Below, in pieces: positions 7,834-15,276 of a DNA stretch of 21,009 bases (position 1 is its first letter; each line of letters opens with the position of its first letter). This DNA is from Nitrospirota bacterium (GTDB lineage Bacteria > Nitrospirota > Thermodesulfovibrionia > Thermodesulfovibrionales > Magnetobacteriaceae): assembly GCA_015233485.1 (NCBI GenBank), contig JADFXO010000031.1, positions 1-21,009 on the forward strand, in the 5' to 3' direction. The position numbers and the translations under genes were made by a program. The notes beneath the pieces are model-generated. The model was not told the origin of the DNA. It did not search any database and saw only the letters and a program-made list of their open reading frames with translations.

Positions 7834-8709
7834 GTGTATTTTCAGAATTTGATAATGAAGCTTCAGGAGTTTTGGGCGGCAAAGGGCTGTGTGCTCCTTC
7901 AGCCCTATGATGTGGAGGTGGGAGCAGGGACGTTTCATCCGGCGACATTCTTTAGAGTGCTTGGTGCAACCCACTGGAAGACCGCCTATGTTCAGCCATC
8001 ACGCAGGCCCACCGACGGCCGTTACGGCGAAAACCCCAACCGTCTTCAGCACTACTACCAGTATCAGGTAATTCTAAAACCCTCTCCGCTGAACTCGCAG
8101 GAGGTCTATATCGAAAGCCTCAGGGCCATCGGCATCGACCCTAAAAAGCACGACATACGCTTTGTCGAGGACGACTGGGACTCCCCAACCCTTGGCGCGT
8201 GGGGGCTTGGCTGGGAGGTCTGGCTTGACGGCATGGAAGTTACACAGTTTACATATTTTCAGCAGGTCGGAGGGATAGATTTAAAACCCATATCGCTTGA
8301 ATTAACCTACGGGCTTGAGCGTATAGCGATGTATCTGCAAGGCGTGGACAATGTCTATAACCTGCGCTGGAACGAGGATTTCCTCTATGGCGCTATCCAC
8401 CGGCAGGACGAGGTGGAGTGCTCAAAGTTTAACTTTGAACTGGCGGATGTGGCAATGCTCAGACGCCATTTTGACGATTTTCACGGCCAGTCAAACGCCC
8501 TTGTGAAATCCGGGCTGACGCTGCCGGCCTATGAATATTGCTTAAAATGCTCGCATATGTTTAATCTATTGGACGCAAGAGGGGCGATTTCGGTGAATGA
8601 ACGGACGGAATATATTACTCGTGTGCGCGGGCTTGCCCGCCAATGCGCCGAGGCGTATATAATAAATAATGAGGCGAATTCGCCTTCAGACAGCACCAAG
8701 ACACCATGA
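7834..8709 (+). CDS. glyQ: Glycyl-tRNA synthetase alpha subunit
   Basis: Catalytic subunit of the bacterial alpha2beta2 glycyl-tRNA synthetase, which activates glycine and charges tRNA-Gly in the cytoplasm. Its 291 residues are close to the usual length of about 300. Class II signatures are clear: GTFHPATFFRVLG (near 31-43), QPSRRPTDGRYGENPNRLQ (motif 2 region, near 54-72) and LTYGLERIAMYLQGVDNVY (motif 3, near 153-171). The C-terminal helix SVNERTEYITRVRGLARQCA is also typical. Translation starts at GTG with GGCGGA a few bases upstream. The stop overlaps the glyS ATG by four bases, the usual coupling of the two subunits. Confidence 0.97.
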   Translation: MYFQNLIMKLQEFWAAKGCVLLQPYDVEVGAGTFHPATFFRVLGATHWKTAYVQPSRRPTDGRYGENPNRLQHYYQYQVILKPSPLNSQEVYIESLRAIGIDPKKHDIRFVEDDWDSPTLGAWGLGWEVWLDGMEVTQFTYFQQVGGIDLKPISLELTYGLERIAMYLQGVDNVYNLRWNEDFLYGAIHRQDEVECSKFNFELADVAMLRRHFDDFHGQSNALVKSGLTLPAYEYCLKCSHMFNLLDARGAISVNERTEYITRVRGLARQCAEAYIINNEANSPSDSTKTP

Positions 8710-10787
8710 ACGATAACTCAACTGATATATCGCAGACCCCTATTCAGCTCCTCCTTGAGATTGGAACAGAGGAGATACCGGCAGGATTCCTCTCTGACGG
8801 CATTGCCCGAATAGAAGAGCTTGCCTCAGGGCTATTAAAAGAGGCCGCGGTTGTATTTTCGGAGGTTAAGGTATATGCCACCCCCAGAAGAATTGCTATC
8901 ATAGCCGACGGCGTCAGGGAATTTCAGGAGAGCAAGGTAAGAGAGGTCTTCGGGCCGCCCGTTTCGGCCGCCTATGACGCGGAGGGAAACCCCACGCGGG
9001 CGGCTATTGGCTTTGCAGCCACTCACTCAATTGATGCCGGCCAGCTATCCAGGCAGACAAAGGGCAAGGGGCAGTATATTGTTGCCCGAATTGAGCAGCC
9101 CGGCCTGCTTGTTAAGGATATAATCGGCGGAGTGTTTGAGAAGATCATCGCGGCGATTCGCTTTCCAAAAATGATGAGATGGGCGTCGCTGGATATTAAA
9201 TTCGCCCGTCCGATATGCTGGATAACCGCCCTATGCGGCAATGAGCCGGTTAATCTGAACTATGGCGGAGTTGAAAGCGCTAATATCACATATGGACATC
9301 GCTTCCTATCAGAAGGCGCCCTAAAATTGAAGTACGTAAACCATTATATATCAATACTGAAATCCAATTTCGTCATTCTTGACCAAAACGAAAGAAAAGA
9401 GTTGATCAAAAAACAGGTGGCAGCAATAGCCAAAGAGAAAAACGCCACCCCCGTTGATGACGAGGCACTGCTTGAGACAGTAACATATTTGGTCGAATAT
9501 CCGGTATGTATTGCGGCCAGTTTTCCAGCGGAATTTTTAAATCTGCCGCCAGAGCTGTTAATCAGCGTAATGCGCGGCCATCAAAAATATTTTGCCCTCA
9601 AACGAGACGGCGATCTAATCAATCAGTTCATAGTGGTAAGTAACACGCTCAAGGAAAACGAGGCAACCGTCTGCGCGGGCGCAGAGCGTGTCATAAAGGC
9701 ACGCCTTGAAGATGCGAAATTTTATTATGAACAGGATTTACAGGTAAAGCTGGTCGACCGTATTGAAAGCCTCAAGGGGATCACATTTCACGACAAGCTC
9801 GGCAGCCTTTACGACAAAACGGAGAGGCTTGAGAAGATAATCTCCTACCTTGCCGAAAGACTCTATTCTAATGTTACGGAAAGCAGTTATTTCAAAATGG
9901 CGGCCAAACTTTCAAAGACCTCGCTTACCACTGGAGTTGTAAGAGAATTTACTGAATTGCAGGATATAATGGGTAAACATTATGCCCTTGAGAATGGTAT
10001 CAACAAAGAAATCGCCGAGGCACTTAACGAACAGTACATGCCTACGCAATCAGGCAGGAAGCTTCCCGAAACTGTCGTTGGCAGAGCACTCAGCCTTGCC
10101 GACAAGCTCGACAACATCGTGTCATTTTTCAGCGTCGGGCTTATTCCTACCGGATCAGAAGACCCTTTTGCCCTTCGCCGTCAGGCCATAGGGTTGATCA
10201 CGATGTTAATTGGAAGAAATGTTACGTTAAAAGAGTTATTTGATGAGACGATAAGTATCTTAGGAAAAGACCCAGGTCTTATTGCACCGATAGAGGTATT
10301 TTTTCGGGCGAGGCTTGAGGCCATGTTTTTAAGAGGCTATGCCAACGATGAAGTGCAGGCGGCACTCATCGGCTTTATGGAGATACCGTTATCATATCTC
10401 GACAATCGCCTTGATATGCTGCGTGATTTAAAAAACAGCGGCGGATGCAACGACTTTTTGTTTGCCTTCAAGAGGATACAGAACATAGTCCCCGATGGTT
10501 TTGAAGGCGAGGTAAACCCGGAGCTGTTTATTATGGACGAGGAAAAAGAACTGTGGACATTTCTGACAGATATTAAATATGATATAACCGATGCTATTTC
10601 AAAAGGGGATTACAAGAGCGCGTATGAAAAAATAAGCACCCTGATAGCACCAATAAATAATTTTTTTGATAAGGTACTGGTTATGGACAAGGACGAGCGG
10701 CAGAGGTTGAATAAGTTGGCGCTTTTAAGCGAAATTCGCCGTATGTCCAATAAATTGGCCGATGTGTCAAAGCTGCAGGAGAGGTAA
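8706..10787 (+). CDS. glyS: Glycyl-tRNA synthetase beta subunit
   Basis: Beta subunit of the alpha2beta2 glycyl-tRNA synthetase, responsible for tRNA-Gly recognition. At 693 residues it has the normal length. The N-terminal LLLEIGTEEIPAGFL is the family hallmark; the middle carries MRWASLDIKFARPICWI and the HD-like region with MRGHQKYFAL; SEDPFALRRQAIGLI follows near residue 480, and a helical C-terminal tRNA-binding domain ends the protein. It overlaps glyQ by four bases. After the stop, a T7 run (10806-10812) is preceded by only a 4-bp CAGG/CCTG pairing, so termination before the gcvH promoter is uncertain. Confidence 0.97.
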   Translation: MNDNSTDISQTPIQLLLEIGTEEIPAGFLSDGIARIEELASGLLKEAAVVFSEVKVYATPRRIAIIADGVREFQESKVREVFGPPVSAAYDAEGNPTRAAIGFAATHSIDAGQLSRQTKGKGQYIVARIEQPGLLVKDIIGGVFEKIIAAIRFPKMMRWASLDIKFARPICWITALCGNEPVNLNYGGVESANITYGHRFLSEGALKLKYVNHYISILKSNFVILDQNERKELIKKQVAAIAKEKNATPVDDEALLETVTYLVEYPVCIAASFPAEFLNLPPELLISVMRGHQKYFALKRDGDLINQFIVVSNTLKENEATVCAGAERVIKARLEDAKFYYEQDLQVKLVDRIESLKGITFHDKLGSLYDKTERLEKIISYLAERLYSNVTESSYFKMAAKLSKTSLTTGVVREFTELQDIMGKHYALENGINKEIAEALNEQYMPTQSGRKLPETVVGRALSLADKLDNIVSFFSVGLIPTGSEDPFALRRQAIGLITMLIGRNVTLKELFDETISILGKDPGLIAPIEVFFRARLEAMFLRGYANDEVQAALIGFMEIPLSYLDNRLDMLRDLKNSGGCNDFLFAFKRIQNIVPDGFEGEVNPELFIMDEEKELWTFLTDIKYDITDAISKGDYKSAYEKISTLIAPINNFFDKVLVMDKDERQRLNKLALLSEIRRMSNKLADVSKLQER

Positions 10788-10814
10788 AAGGAAGAGGCGC
10801 ACCTGTTTTTTTGC

Positions 10815-10842
10815 TTGACAAAGGTAAAAAAACTATGATAAT
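10815..10842 (+). promoter_or_regulatory. Promoter of gcvH-lpdA
   Basis: A perfect TTGACA (10815-10820) and GATAAT (10837-10842) are 16 bases apart. The transcript would start near 10849, leaving a leader of about 50 bases that includes a small CCTGT/ACAGG stem (10862-10876) and a strong GGAGG ribosome site at 10891-10895. Confidence 0.6.
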
Positions 10843-10900
10843 AAACGGAGAGGACTGATAGCCTGTGTTTGACAGGTAATAAAAAAGCCCGGAGGTAAAA

Positions 10901-11287
10901 ATGAATCCAGAAGAGCTTCGCTATCATAAAGAACACACATGGGTAAGCATATCCGGAAAAAAGGCAACCATAGGTATAACGGATTACGCGCAGGACGCCC
11001 TTGGAGATATAGTTTATATAGACATCCCCGAGGTTGACGCTGAGGTGGAGGCCAACACGGAGATGTCTGAGATAGAGTCTACTAAGGCAACATCCTCAGT
11101 GATAGCCCCGTTAAGCGGCACGATAATAAGCGTAAACGAGGATTTGGAGGACTCGCCGGAGATAATCAACGAAGACCCATACGGCAAGGGCTGGATAGCG
11201 GTAATCGAAATATCGGACGAATCTGAGCTTGACGACTTAATAGACGCCACCGACTACGACAAGTTCATTGAAGAGGAAGCTGGATGA
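10901..11287 (+). CDS. gcvH: Glycine cleavage system H protein
   Basis: Lipoyl carrier of the glycine cleavage system, which shuttles the aminomethyl group from the P protein to the T protein and is reoxidised by the L protein. Its 128 residues are the usual length. The N-terminus (LRYHKEHTWV) and the GITDYAQDALGDIVYIDIPEV segment are typical, and the lipoylation site is IESTKATSSVIAPLSG with Lys62. The C-terminus is strongly acidic. GGAGG lies five bases before the ATG. The stop overlaps the lpdA start by four bases, so H and L proteins are made together. No gcvT or gcvP gene is present in the window, so a role as a general lipoyl donor cannot be excluded. Confidence 0.95.
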   Translation: MNPEELRYHKEHTWVSISGKKATIGITDYAQDALGDIVYIDIPEVDAEVEANTEMSEIESTKATSSVIAPLSGTIISVNEDLEDSPEIINEDPYGKGWIAVIEISDESELDDLIDATDYDKFIEEEAG

Positions 11288-12672
11288 AAATTATAATACT
11301 TGGCTCCGGCCCTGGCGGTTATGTCGCCGCCCTCAGAGCGGCGCAGATGGGCGGTGAGGTTACAATAGTCGAGGAAAAGGAGGTCGGAGGCACGTGTCTT
11401 AACGAGGGCTGTATACCAACCAAGACCCTTGTGGCTTCGGCCGAGGCGTATTCTAAGGCGAAAGACCTCGCCTCATACGGAATCGACATCACGGGGGAGA
11501 TAAAACTAAACATCAGGAAGATCATGGAGCGTAAGAATGCCGTCATCTTAGCCCAGGTCAAGGGCATAAGGGGATTGTTTAAGAGCTGGGGTGTAACGCT
11601 CAAAGACGGCAGGGGGAGTTTTATATCCGAAAAGCAAATAAGAGTGGTCTCGAAAAAGGGCGATGAGGAGACCTTAACGGCAGATAAATTTATAATCGCC
11701 ACAGGGGTAAGCCAGGCCTCCATACCATCGTTTCCCTTCGATGGAAAGCAGATAATCTCAAGCACGGAGGCCCTTCAGATGCAGGAAATCCCGGACTCAA
11801 TGCTGATAATCGGCGCTGGCGTGATGGGATGTGAGTTTGCCTGCATATATCGTGAATTCGGCACAGACGTTAGCATGGTCGAATTTATGCCAAGGGCGTT
11901 GAGCATGGAAGACGCCGAGATTTCACAGGTGCTGGAAAGGGAATTGAAGAAGAAGAAAATAAAACTGCACGCTGGCGTAAAGGTGGAAAGAGTAACAACC
12001 GGCGCATCGGGCGTTAAGGCATATCTGTCCGACGGCAAGGAACTATCTGTGTCAAAACTCCTCGTAACGATAGGCAGCAGGGCGTTTAATACTTCTGGAG
12101 TAGGCCTTGAGCATGTCGGCGTGGAGTTGGACAAGCGCGGGGCGGTTAAAGTGAACGAGCTTATGGAGACATCAAACAAGGATGTCTATGCAATCGGAGA
12201 CGTAACCGGCGGGATGCTGCTGGCACATGTGGCGTCTAAACAGGGCACTTGCGCGGTGGGCAACATCATGGGACATAAAGAGAAGATGGACTACACTGTT
12301 ATACCGGCGGGGATTTTCACACACCCTGAGATAGCCTCGGTGGGGCTTAGGGAGCATCAGGCCCAGGAGCGCGGCCTCAAGTACAAGATTGGGCGGTTTC
12401 AGTACCGCGGCCTGGGCAAAGCCCACGCCATGGGCGAAATCGCGGGAATGTTTAAGGTCATTGCCGACAGCGAAACGAATAAGCTGCTTGGGGTTCACAT
12501 AATCGGACACAATGCCGCGGACATAATCCACGAGGCGGCAGTGGCAATGAAGGCGGGACTAACGGCAGAGGCAATGGCCGATACGGTTCATGCCCACCCT
12601 ACCCTTGCCGAGGGATTGATGGAAGCGGCAGAGGACGTCATGGGGCGCGCAATTCACGTACCCAAACCATAG
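11284..12672 (+). CDS. lpdA: Dihydrolipoyl dehydrogenase (E3 / L protein)
   Basis: FAD-dependent, NAD-reducing enzyme that reoxidises dihydrolipoyl groups, here most simply those of the co-encoded H protein. The 462 residues contain the FAD motif GSGPGG (8-13), the redox disulfide GGTCLNEGCIPTKTL (Cys38, Cys43), the NAD motif IIGAGVMGCEFA (175-186), YAIGDVTGGMLLAH (302-315), the dimer-domain motif GIFTHPEIASVG, and the catalytic HAHPTLAE with His438 and Glu443. All key residues are intact. The ATG overlaps the gcvH stop. Downstream, a CCGGC/GCCGG stem (12686-12701) has no T-run, so some read-through into eno is possible. Confidence 0.96.
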   Translation: MKIIILGSGPGGYVAALRAAQMGGEVTIVEEKEVGGTCLNEGCIPTKTLVASAEAYSKAKDLASYGIDITGEIKLNIRKIMERKNAVILAQVKGIRGLFKSWGVTLKDGRGSFISEKQIRVVSKKGDEETLTADKFIIATGVSQASIPSFPFDGKQIISSTEALQMQEIPDSMLIIGAGVMGCEFACIYREFGTDVSMVEFMPRALSMEDAEISQVLERELKKKKIKLHAGVKVERVTTGASGVKAYLSDGKELSVSKLLVTIGSRAFNTSGVGLEHVGVELDKRGAVKVNELMETSNKDVYAIGDVTGGMLLAHVASKQGTCAVGNIMGHKEKMDYTVIPAGIFTHPEIASVGLREHQAQERGLKYKIGRFQYRGLGKAHAMGEIAGMFKVIADSETNKLLGVHIIGHNAADIIHEAAVAMKAGLTAEAMADTVHAHPTLAEGLMEAAEDVMGRAIHVPKP

Positions 12673-12756
12673 CGACGATAATATACCGGCCATTGAGCCG
12701 GAAGTTATAAAAAAGTTAGAAATATATTTTATTACACCACACACAGGAGGACACAG

Positions 12757-14043
12757 ATGTCGGAAATCGTAAAAGTTCACGCAAGGCAGATAATGGACTC
12801 AAGGGGCAACCCCACCGTAGAGGTTGACGTAGTGCTTGAGAGCGGTTACATGGGAAGGGCGGCAGTTCCAAGCGGCGCCTCAACCGGAGAGAGAGAGGCC
12901 GTAGAGCTAAGAGACGGCGATAAGAAGAAATACATGGGCAAGGGCGTGCTGAAGGCGGTAAAAAACGTAAACACCGAGATAGCAAAGAAGGTGCTTGGCA
13001 TGGAGGCTACCCATCAGGCGGATATTGACAAGATAATGATAGAGCTTGACGGTACGCACAACAAATCAAGGCTTGGCGCCAACGCAATATTAGGCGTATC
13101 CCTGGCGGTAGCCAAGGCCGCGGCTGAAGAGGCAGACCTGCCCCTTTATAAATACATCGGCGGCGTAAACGCAAAAGAACTCCCCGTGCCGATGCTCAAC
13201 ATCATCAACGGCGGCGCACATGCCGATAACAATGTGGACGTTCAGGAGTTTATGATAATGCCCGTAGGGGCTACGACCTTTGCCGATGCGCTTAGAATGT
13301 CGGCTGAGGTGTTTCATAACCTGAAAAAAATCCTGCACAAAAAAGGACTATCCACGGCCGTTGGAGACGAGGGTGGATTTGCCCCTAATTTGAATTCCAA
13401 CGAAGACGCTATCGTAGAGATAATGGAGGCCATAGGGGCGGCAGGCTACAAGGCGGGAAAGGATATGCTCATCGCCCTTGACGTGGCGTCAAGCGAAATG
13501 TTCAAAGATGGAAAATATGATTTCGCGGGCGAGGGAAAGAAATACACCCCCGCGGAACTCACCGACTACTACGCCTATCTCGTGGACAAGTATCCCATAA
13601 TCTCAATCGAAGACGGCATGAGCGAAAACGACTGGGATGGCTGGAAACTCCTTACCGACAAATTAAAGACGAAGGTACAGCTGGTCGGTGACGACTTATT
13701 TGTAACCAACCCTGCAATACTCAAAGAAGGCATTAAAAAAGGTGTCGCCAACTCGGTACTTGTTAAGGTAAACCAGATTGGCACGCTGACCGAGACACTA
13801 GACGCAGTGGATATGGCAAAGAGGGCAATGTACACCGCCGTTATCTCGCACCGCTCCGGTGAGACTGAGGACACCACGATAGCCGATATAGCCGTTGCAC
13901 TCAATGCCGGACAGATAAAGACAGGCTCGGTATCCAGAAGCGACCGTATCGCAAAGTACAACCGCCTCCTGAGAATCGAAGAAGAGCTTGGCAGTATTGC
14001 CGTGTATAAAGGCGCAGACACATACTATAATCTCAACAAGTAG
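12757..14043 (+). CDS. eno: Enolase (phosphopyruvate hydratase)
   Basis: Converts 2-phosphoglycerate to phosphoenolpyruvate in glycolysis, and in some bacteria also joins the RNA degradosome. The 428 residues match the family length. Substrate and metal residues are all visible: SGASTGEREA (39-48), His155 in NGGAHADN, Glu205 in VGDEGGFAP, the Mg ligands Asp242, Glu285 and Asp312, the catalytic Lys337, the SHRSGETEDTTI loop (364-375) and Lys388. AGGAGG precedes the ATG at 12757. A weak promoter candidate, TTGAGC (12693-12698) with TAGAAA (12717-12722), could give it separate expression. A terminator follows the stop, and ftsB comes next, as in many bacteria. Confidence 0.98.
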   Translation: MSEIVKVHARQIMDSRGNPTVEVDVVLESGYMGRAAVPSGASTGEREAVELRDGDKKKYMGKGVLKAVKNVNTEIAKKVLGMEATHQADIDKIMIELDGTHNKSRLGANAILGVSLAVAKAAAEEADLPLYKYIGGVNAKELPVPMLNIINGGAHADNNVDVQEFMIMPVGATTFADALRMSAEVFHNLKKILHKKGLSTAVGDEGGFAPNLNSNEDAIVEIMEAIGAAGYKAGKDMLIALDVASSEMFKDGKYDFAGEGKKYTPAELTDYYAYLVDKYPIISIEDGMSENDWDGWKLLTDKLKTKVQLVGDDLFVTNPAILKEGIKKGVANSVLVKVNQIGTLTETLDAVDMAKRAMYTAVISHRSGETEDTTIADIAVALNAGQIKTGSVSRSDRIAKYNRLLRIEEELGSIAVYKGADTYYNLNK

Positions 14044-14056
14044 GAGAGAAATGTTT

Positions 14057-14081
14057 CGCGCGGTGGGCGCGTATGTTTTTT
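14057..14081 (+). terminator. Intrinsic terminator after eno
   Basis: CGCGC (14057-14061) pairs with GCGCG (14067-14071) around GGTGG, followed by TATG and six T residues. The same left arm extended to CGCGCGG (14057-14063) can instead pair with CCGCGCG (14088-14094), which would break the terminator. Confidence 0.6.
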
Positions 14082-14109
14082 CCCCTGCCGCGCGATATAT
14101 AAAACAACC

Positions 14110-14487
14110 ATGCCAACAGAAAAACAAACTGAAAGACAACGAGCACCACGCAGGGCGCCGCAGGGGACGAGGAAGAAGAGCCTTCGCGGGCAGATAGTAT
14201 CCGAACGTAAGCACAGGGTGCGCATAACACTAATCATGTTTGCCATTGTCCTGACAATAATCGGCTTAAACTTAATCTTCGATGAGGCTGGCTTTATTAA
14301 ATATGTAAACCTAAAAAAAGAAGAGAAGCTGCATGAACAGAGCATAGCCAAGATCGAAAAAGAAATTGCCGCGCTAAAAGAAGAGATAGTGGAGATAAAG
14401 ACAGACCCGTTTCAAATAGAAAAGCAGGCAAGAGAGGGCCTCGGTCTTGCAAAACCAGACGAATACGTCTTTATGTACGCAAAGTAA
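14110..14487 (+). CDS. ftsB: FtsB/DivIC-type cell-division protein
   Basis: A small bitopic membrane protein of the septum complex that bridges early and late division proteins (FtsL and FtsQ partners). The 125 residues have a basic cytoplasmic N-terminus (about 1-37), one membrane helix (about 38-57), a periplasmic coiled coil rich in Lys and Glu (about 66-98), and the family C-terminal motif QAREGLGLAKPDEYVF (106-121). The position after eno is the classical one for ftsB. The N-terminus is longer than in E. coli FtsB. No ribosome site precedes the ATG; a short upstream frame starting at 14051 with a good site overlaps it and may deliver ribosomes. Confidence 0.85.
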   Translation: MPTEKQTERQRAPRRAPQGTRKKSLRGQIVSERKHRVRITLIMFAIVLTIIGLNLIFDEAGFIKYVNLKKEEKLHEQSIAKIEKEIAALKEEIVEIKTDPFQIEKQAREGLGLAKPDEYVFMYAK

Positions 14488-14650
14488 CTGGATTCCCGCC
14501 TGCGCGGGAATAACAACAAGATGCCGTTTTCCCCTGTCTGACATGCCTGTTTTCCTGTCTGCAATCCCGGCTTCCCTGTCTGTCATTCGTATCTTACTGT
14601 CTGACACTCCTATCACCATGTCTGTCATTCCCGTGAAAACGGGAATCCAG
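14488..14650. repeat. 163-bp palindromic repeat element with 21-bp tandem core
   Basis: The element starts one base after the ftsB stop. Its ends are perfect 11-bp inverted repeats, CTGGATTCCCG (14488-14498) and CGGGAATCCAG (14640-14650). Each end also forms its own hairpin: ATTCCCGC/GCGGGAAT (14492-14511) and ATTCCCGT/ACGGGAAT (14627-14646). Between them, CTGTCTG recurs at 14534, 14555, 14576 and 14597, with ATGTCTG at 14618, an exact 21-base period of diverged copies. No transposase is present. It resembles REP/MITE-like intergenic repeats with ATTCCCG hairpins found in many bacterial genomes. Confidence 0.75.
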
Positions 14651-14667
14651 AATGCCGCAGGTACACA

Positions 14668-15276
14668 GTGACGAGGTTCGCAGCCGCCATCACAGGCGCC
14701 AGCGGCGCCATCATAGGTATCAGGCTCGTTACCGAGTTATTAAGGACATCGGAGGTACACCTGGTTATATCGAAGTCGGCCTTCTCCGTCATCGCCCATG
14801 AAACCGGCCACACATGGAGCGCTCACCCCGTTGCAGCCCTCAGGGATTATTTCAAGAGCAGCCGTCTCTATTACCACGACGAAGGCGACCTTCATAGCGC
14901 CATCGCAAGCGGCTCGTTCATAACAAATGGGATGGCGATAGTCCCCTGCTCAATGAAAACACTGTCTGCAATAGCCAACGGCTATGCCTCTAATCTTACG
15001 GCAAGGGCGGCTGACGTTACGATAAAAGAAGGCAGAAAATTGATAATCTGCCCGCGTGAGATGCCCTTTAGCGCAATACACCTGGAGAACATGCTTAAAC
15101 TTGCCCGTTTGGGCGTTGTTGTCGCCCCGCCAGTACCGGCATTCTATCACAAACCGGAGAAGCTCGGCGACGCTATCGACTTCATCGTTGGAAAGCTCAT
15201 CGACCAGCTTGGCATCGAACACAACCTTTTTAGGCGCTGGAGCGGCCATCCCGAAATTATGGATGGGACGCTGTGA
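14668..15276 (+). CDS. ubiX: UbiX-like flavin prenyltransferase
   Basis: Joins dimethylallyl phosphate to reduced FMN to make the prenylated flavin cofactor used by UbiD-type decarboxylases (ubiquinone or menaquinone pathways, aromatic acid metabolism). The 202 residues show the flavin motif ITGASGAIIGIRL (8-20), PCSMKTLSAIANGYASNLTARAADV split across 93-117, Lys120, CPREMPFSAIHLENML (128-143) and PPVPAFYHKP with Tyr160. REMPFS replaces the usual RETPLS, a mild variation. Translation starts at GTG, only 17 bases after the repeat element, with a weak ribosome site. It overlaps the next gene by four bases (GTGA). No ubiD is in the window. Confidence 0.9.
   Translation: MTRFAAAITGASGAIIGIRLVTELLRTSEVHLVISKSAFSVIAHETGHTWSAHPVAALRDYFKSSRLYYHDEGDLHSAIASGSFITNGMAIVPCSMKTLSAIANGYASNLTARAADVTIKEGRKLIICPREMPFSAIHLENMLKLARLGVVVAPPVPAFYHKPEKLGDAIDFIVGKLIDQLGIEHNLFRRWSGHPEIMDGTL

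Noticed and set aside
10849..10900. Glycine riboswitch in front of gcvH
   Set aside because: The leader is only about 50 bases, with one 5-bp stem; a glycine aptamer needs roughly twice that or more.
11319..12985. Long minus-strand open frames opposite lpdA and eno
   Set aside because: They mirror the codon structure of well-supported plus-strand genes and match no family.
14534..14638. CRISPR-like array from regularly spaced CTGTCTG
   Set aside because: The period is 21 bases with a 7-base conserved core; there are no 23-40 bp repeats, unique spacers or cas genes.
14374..14671. Open frames on both strands over the repeat element giving heptapeptide repeats
   Set aside because: They arise from the 21-base period without stops, overlap ftsB or ubiX, and have no ribosome sites.
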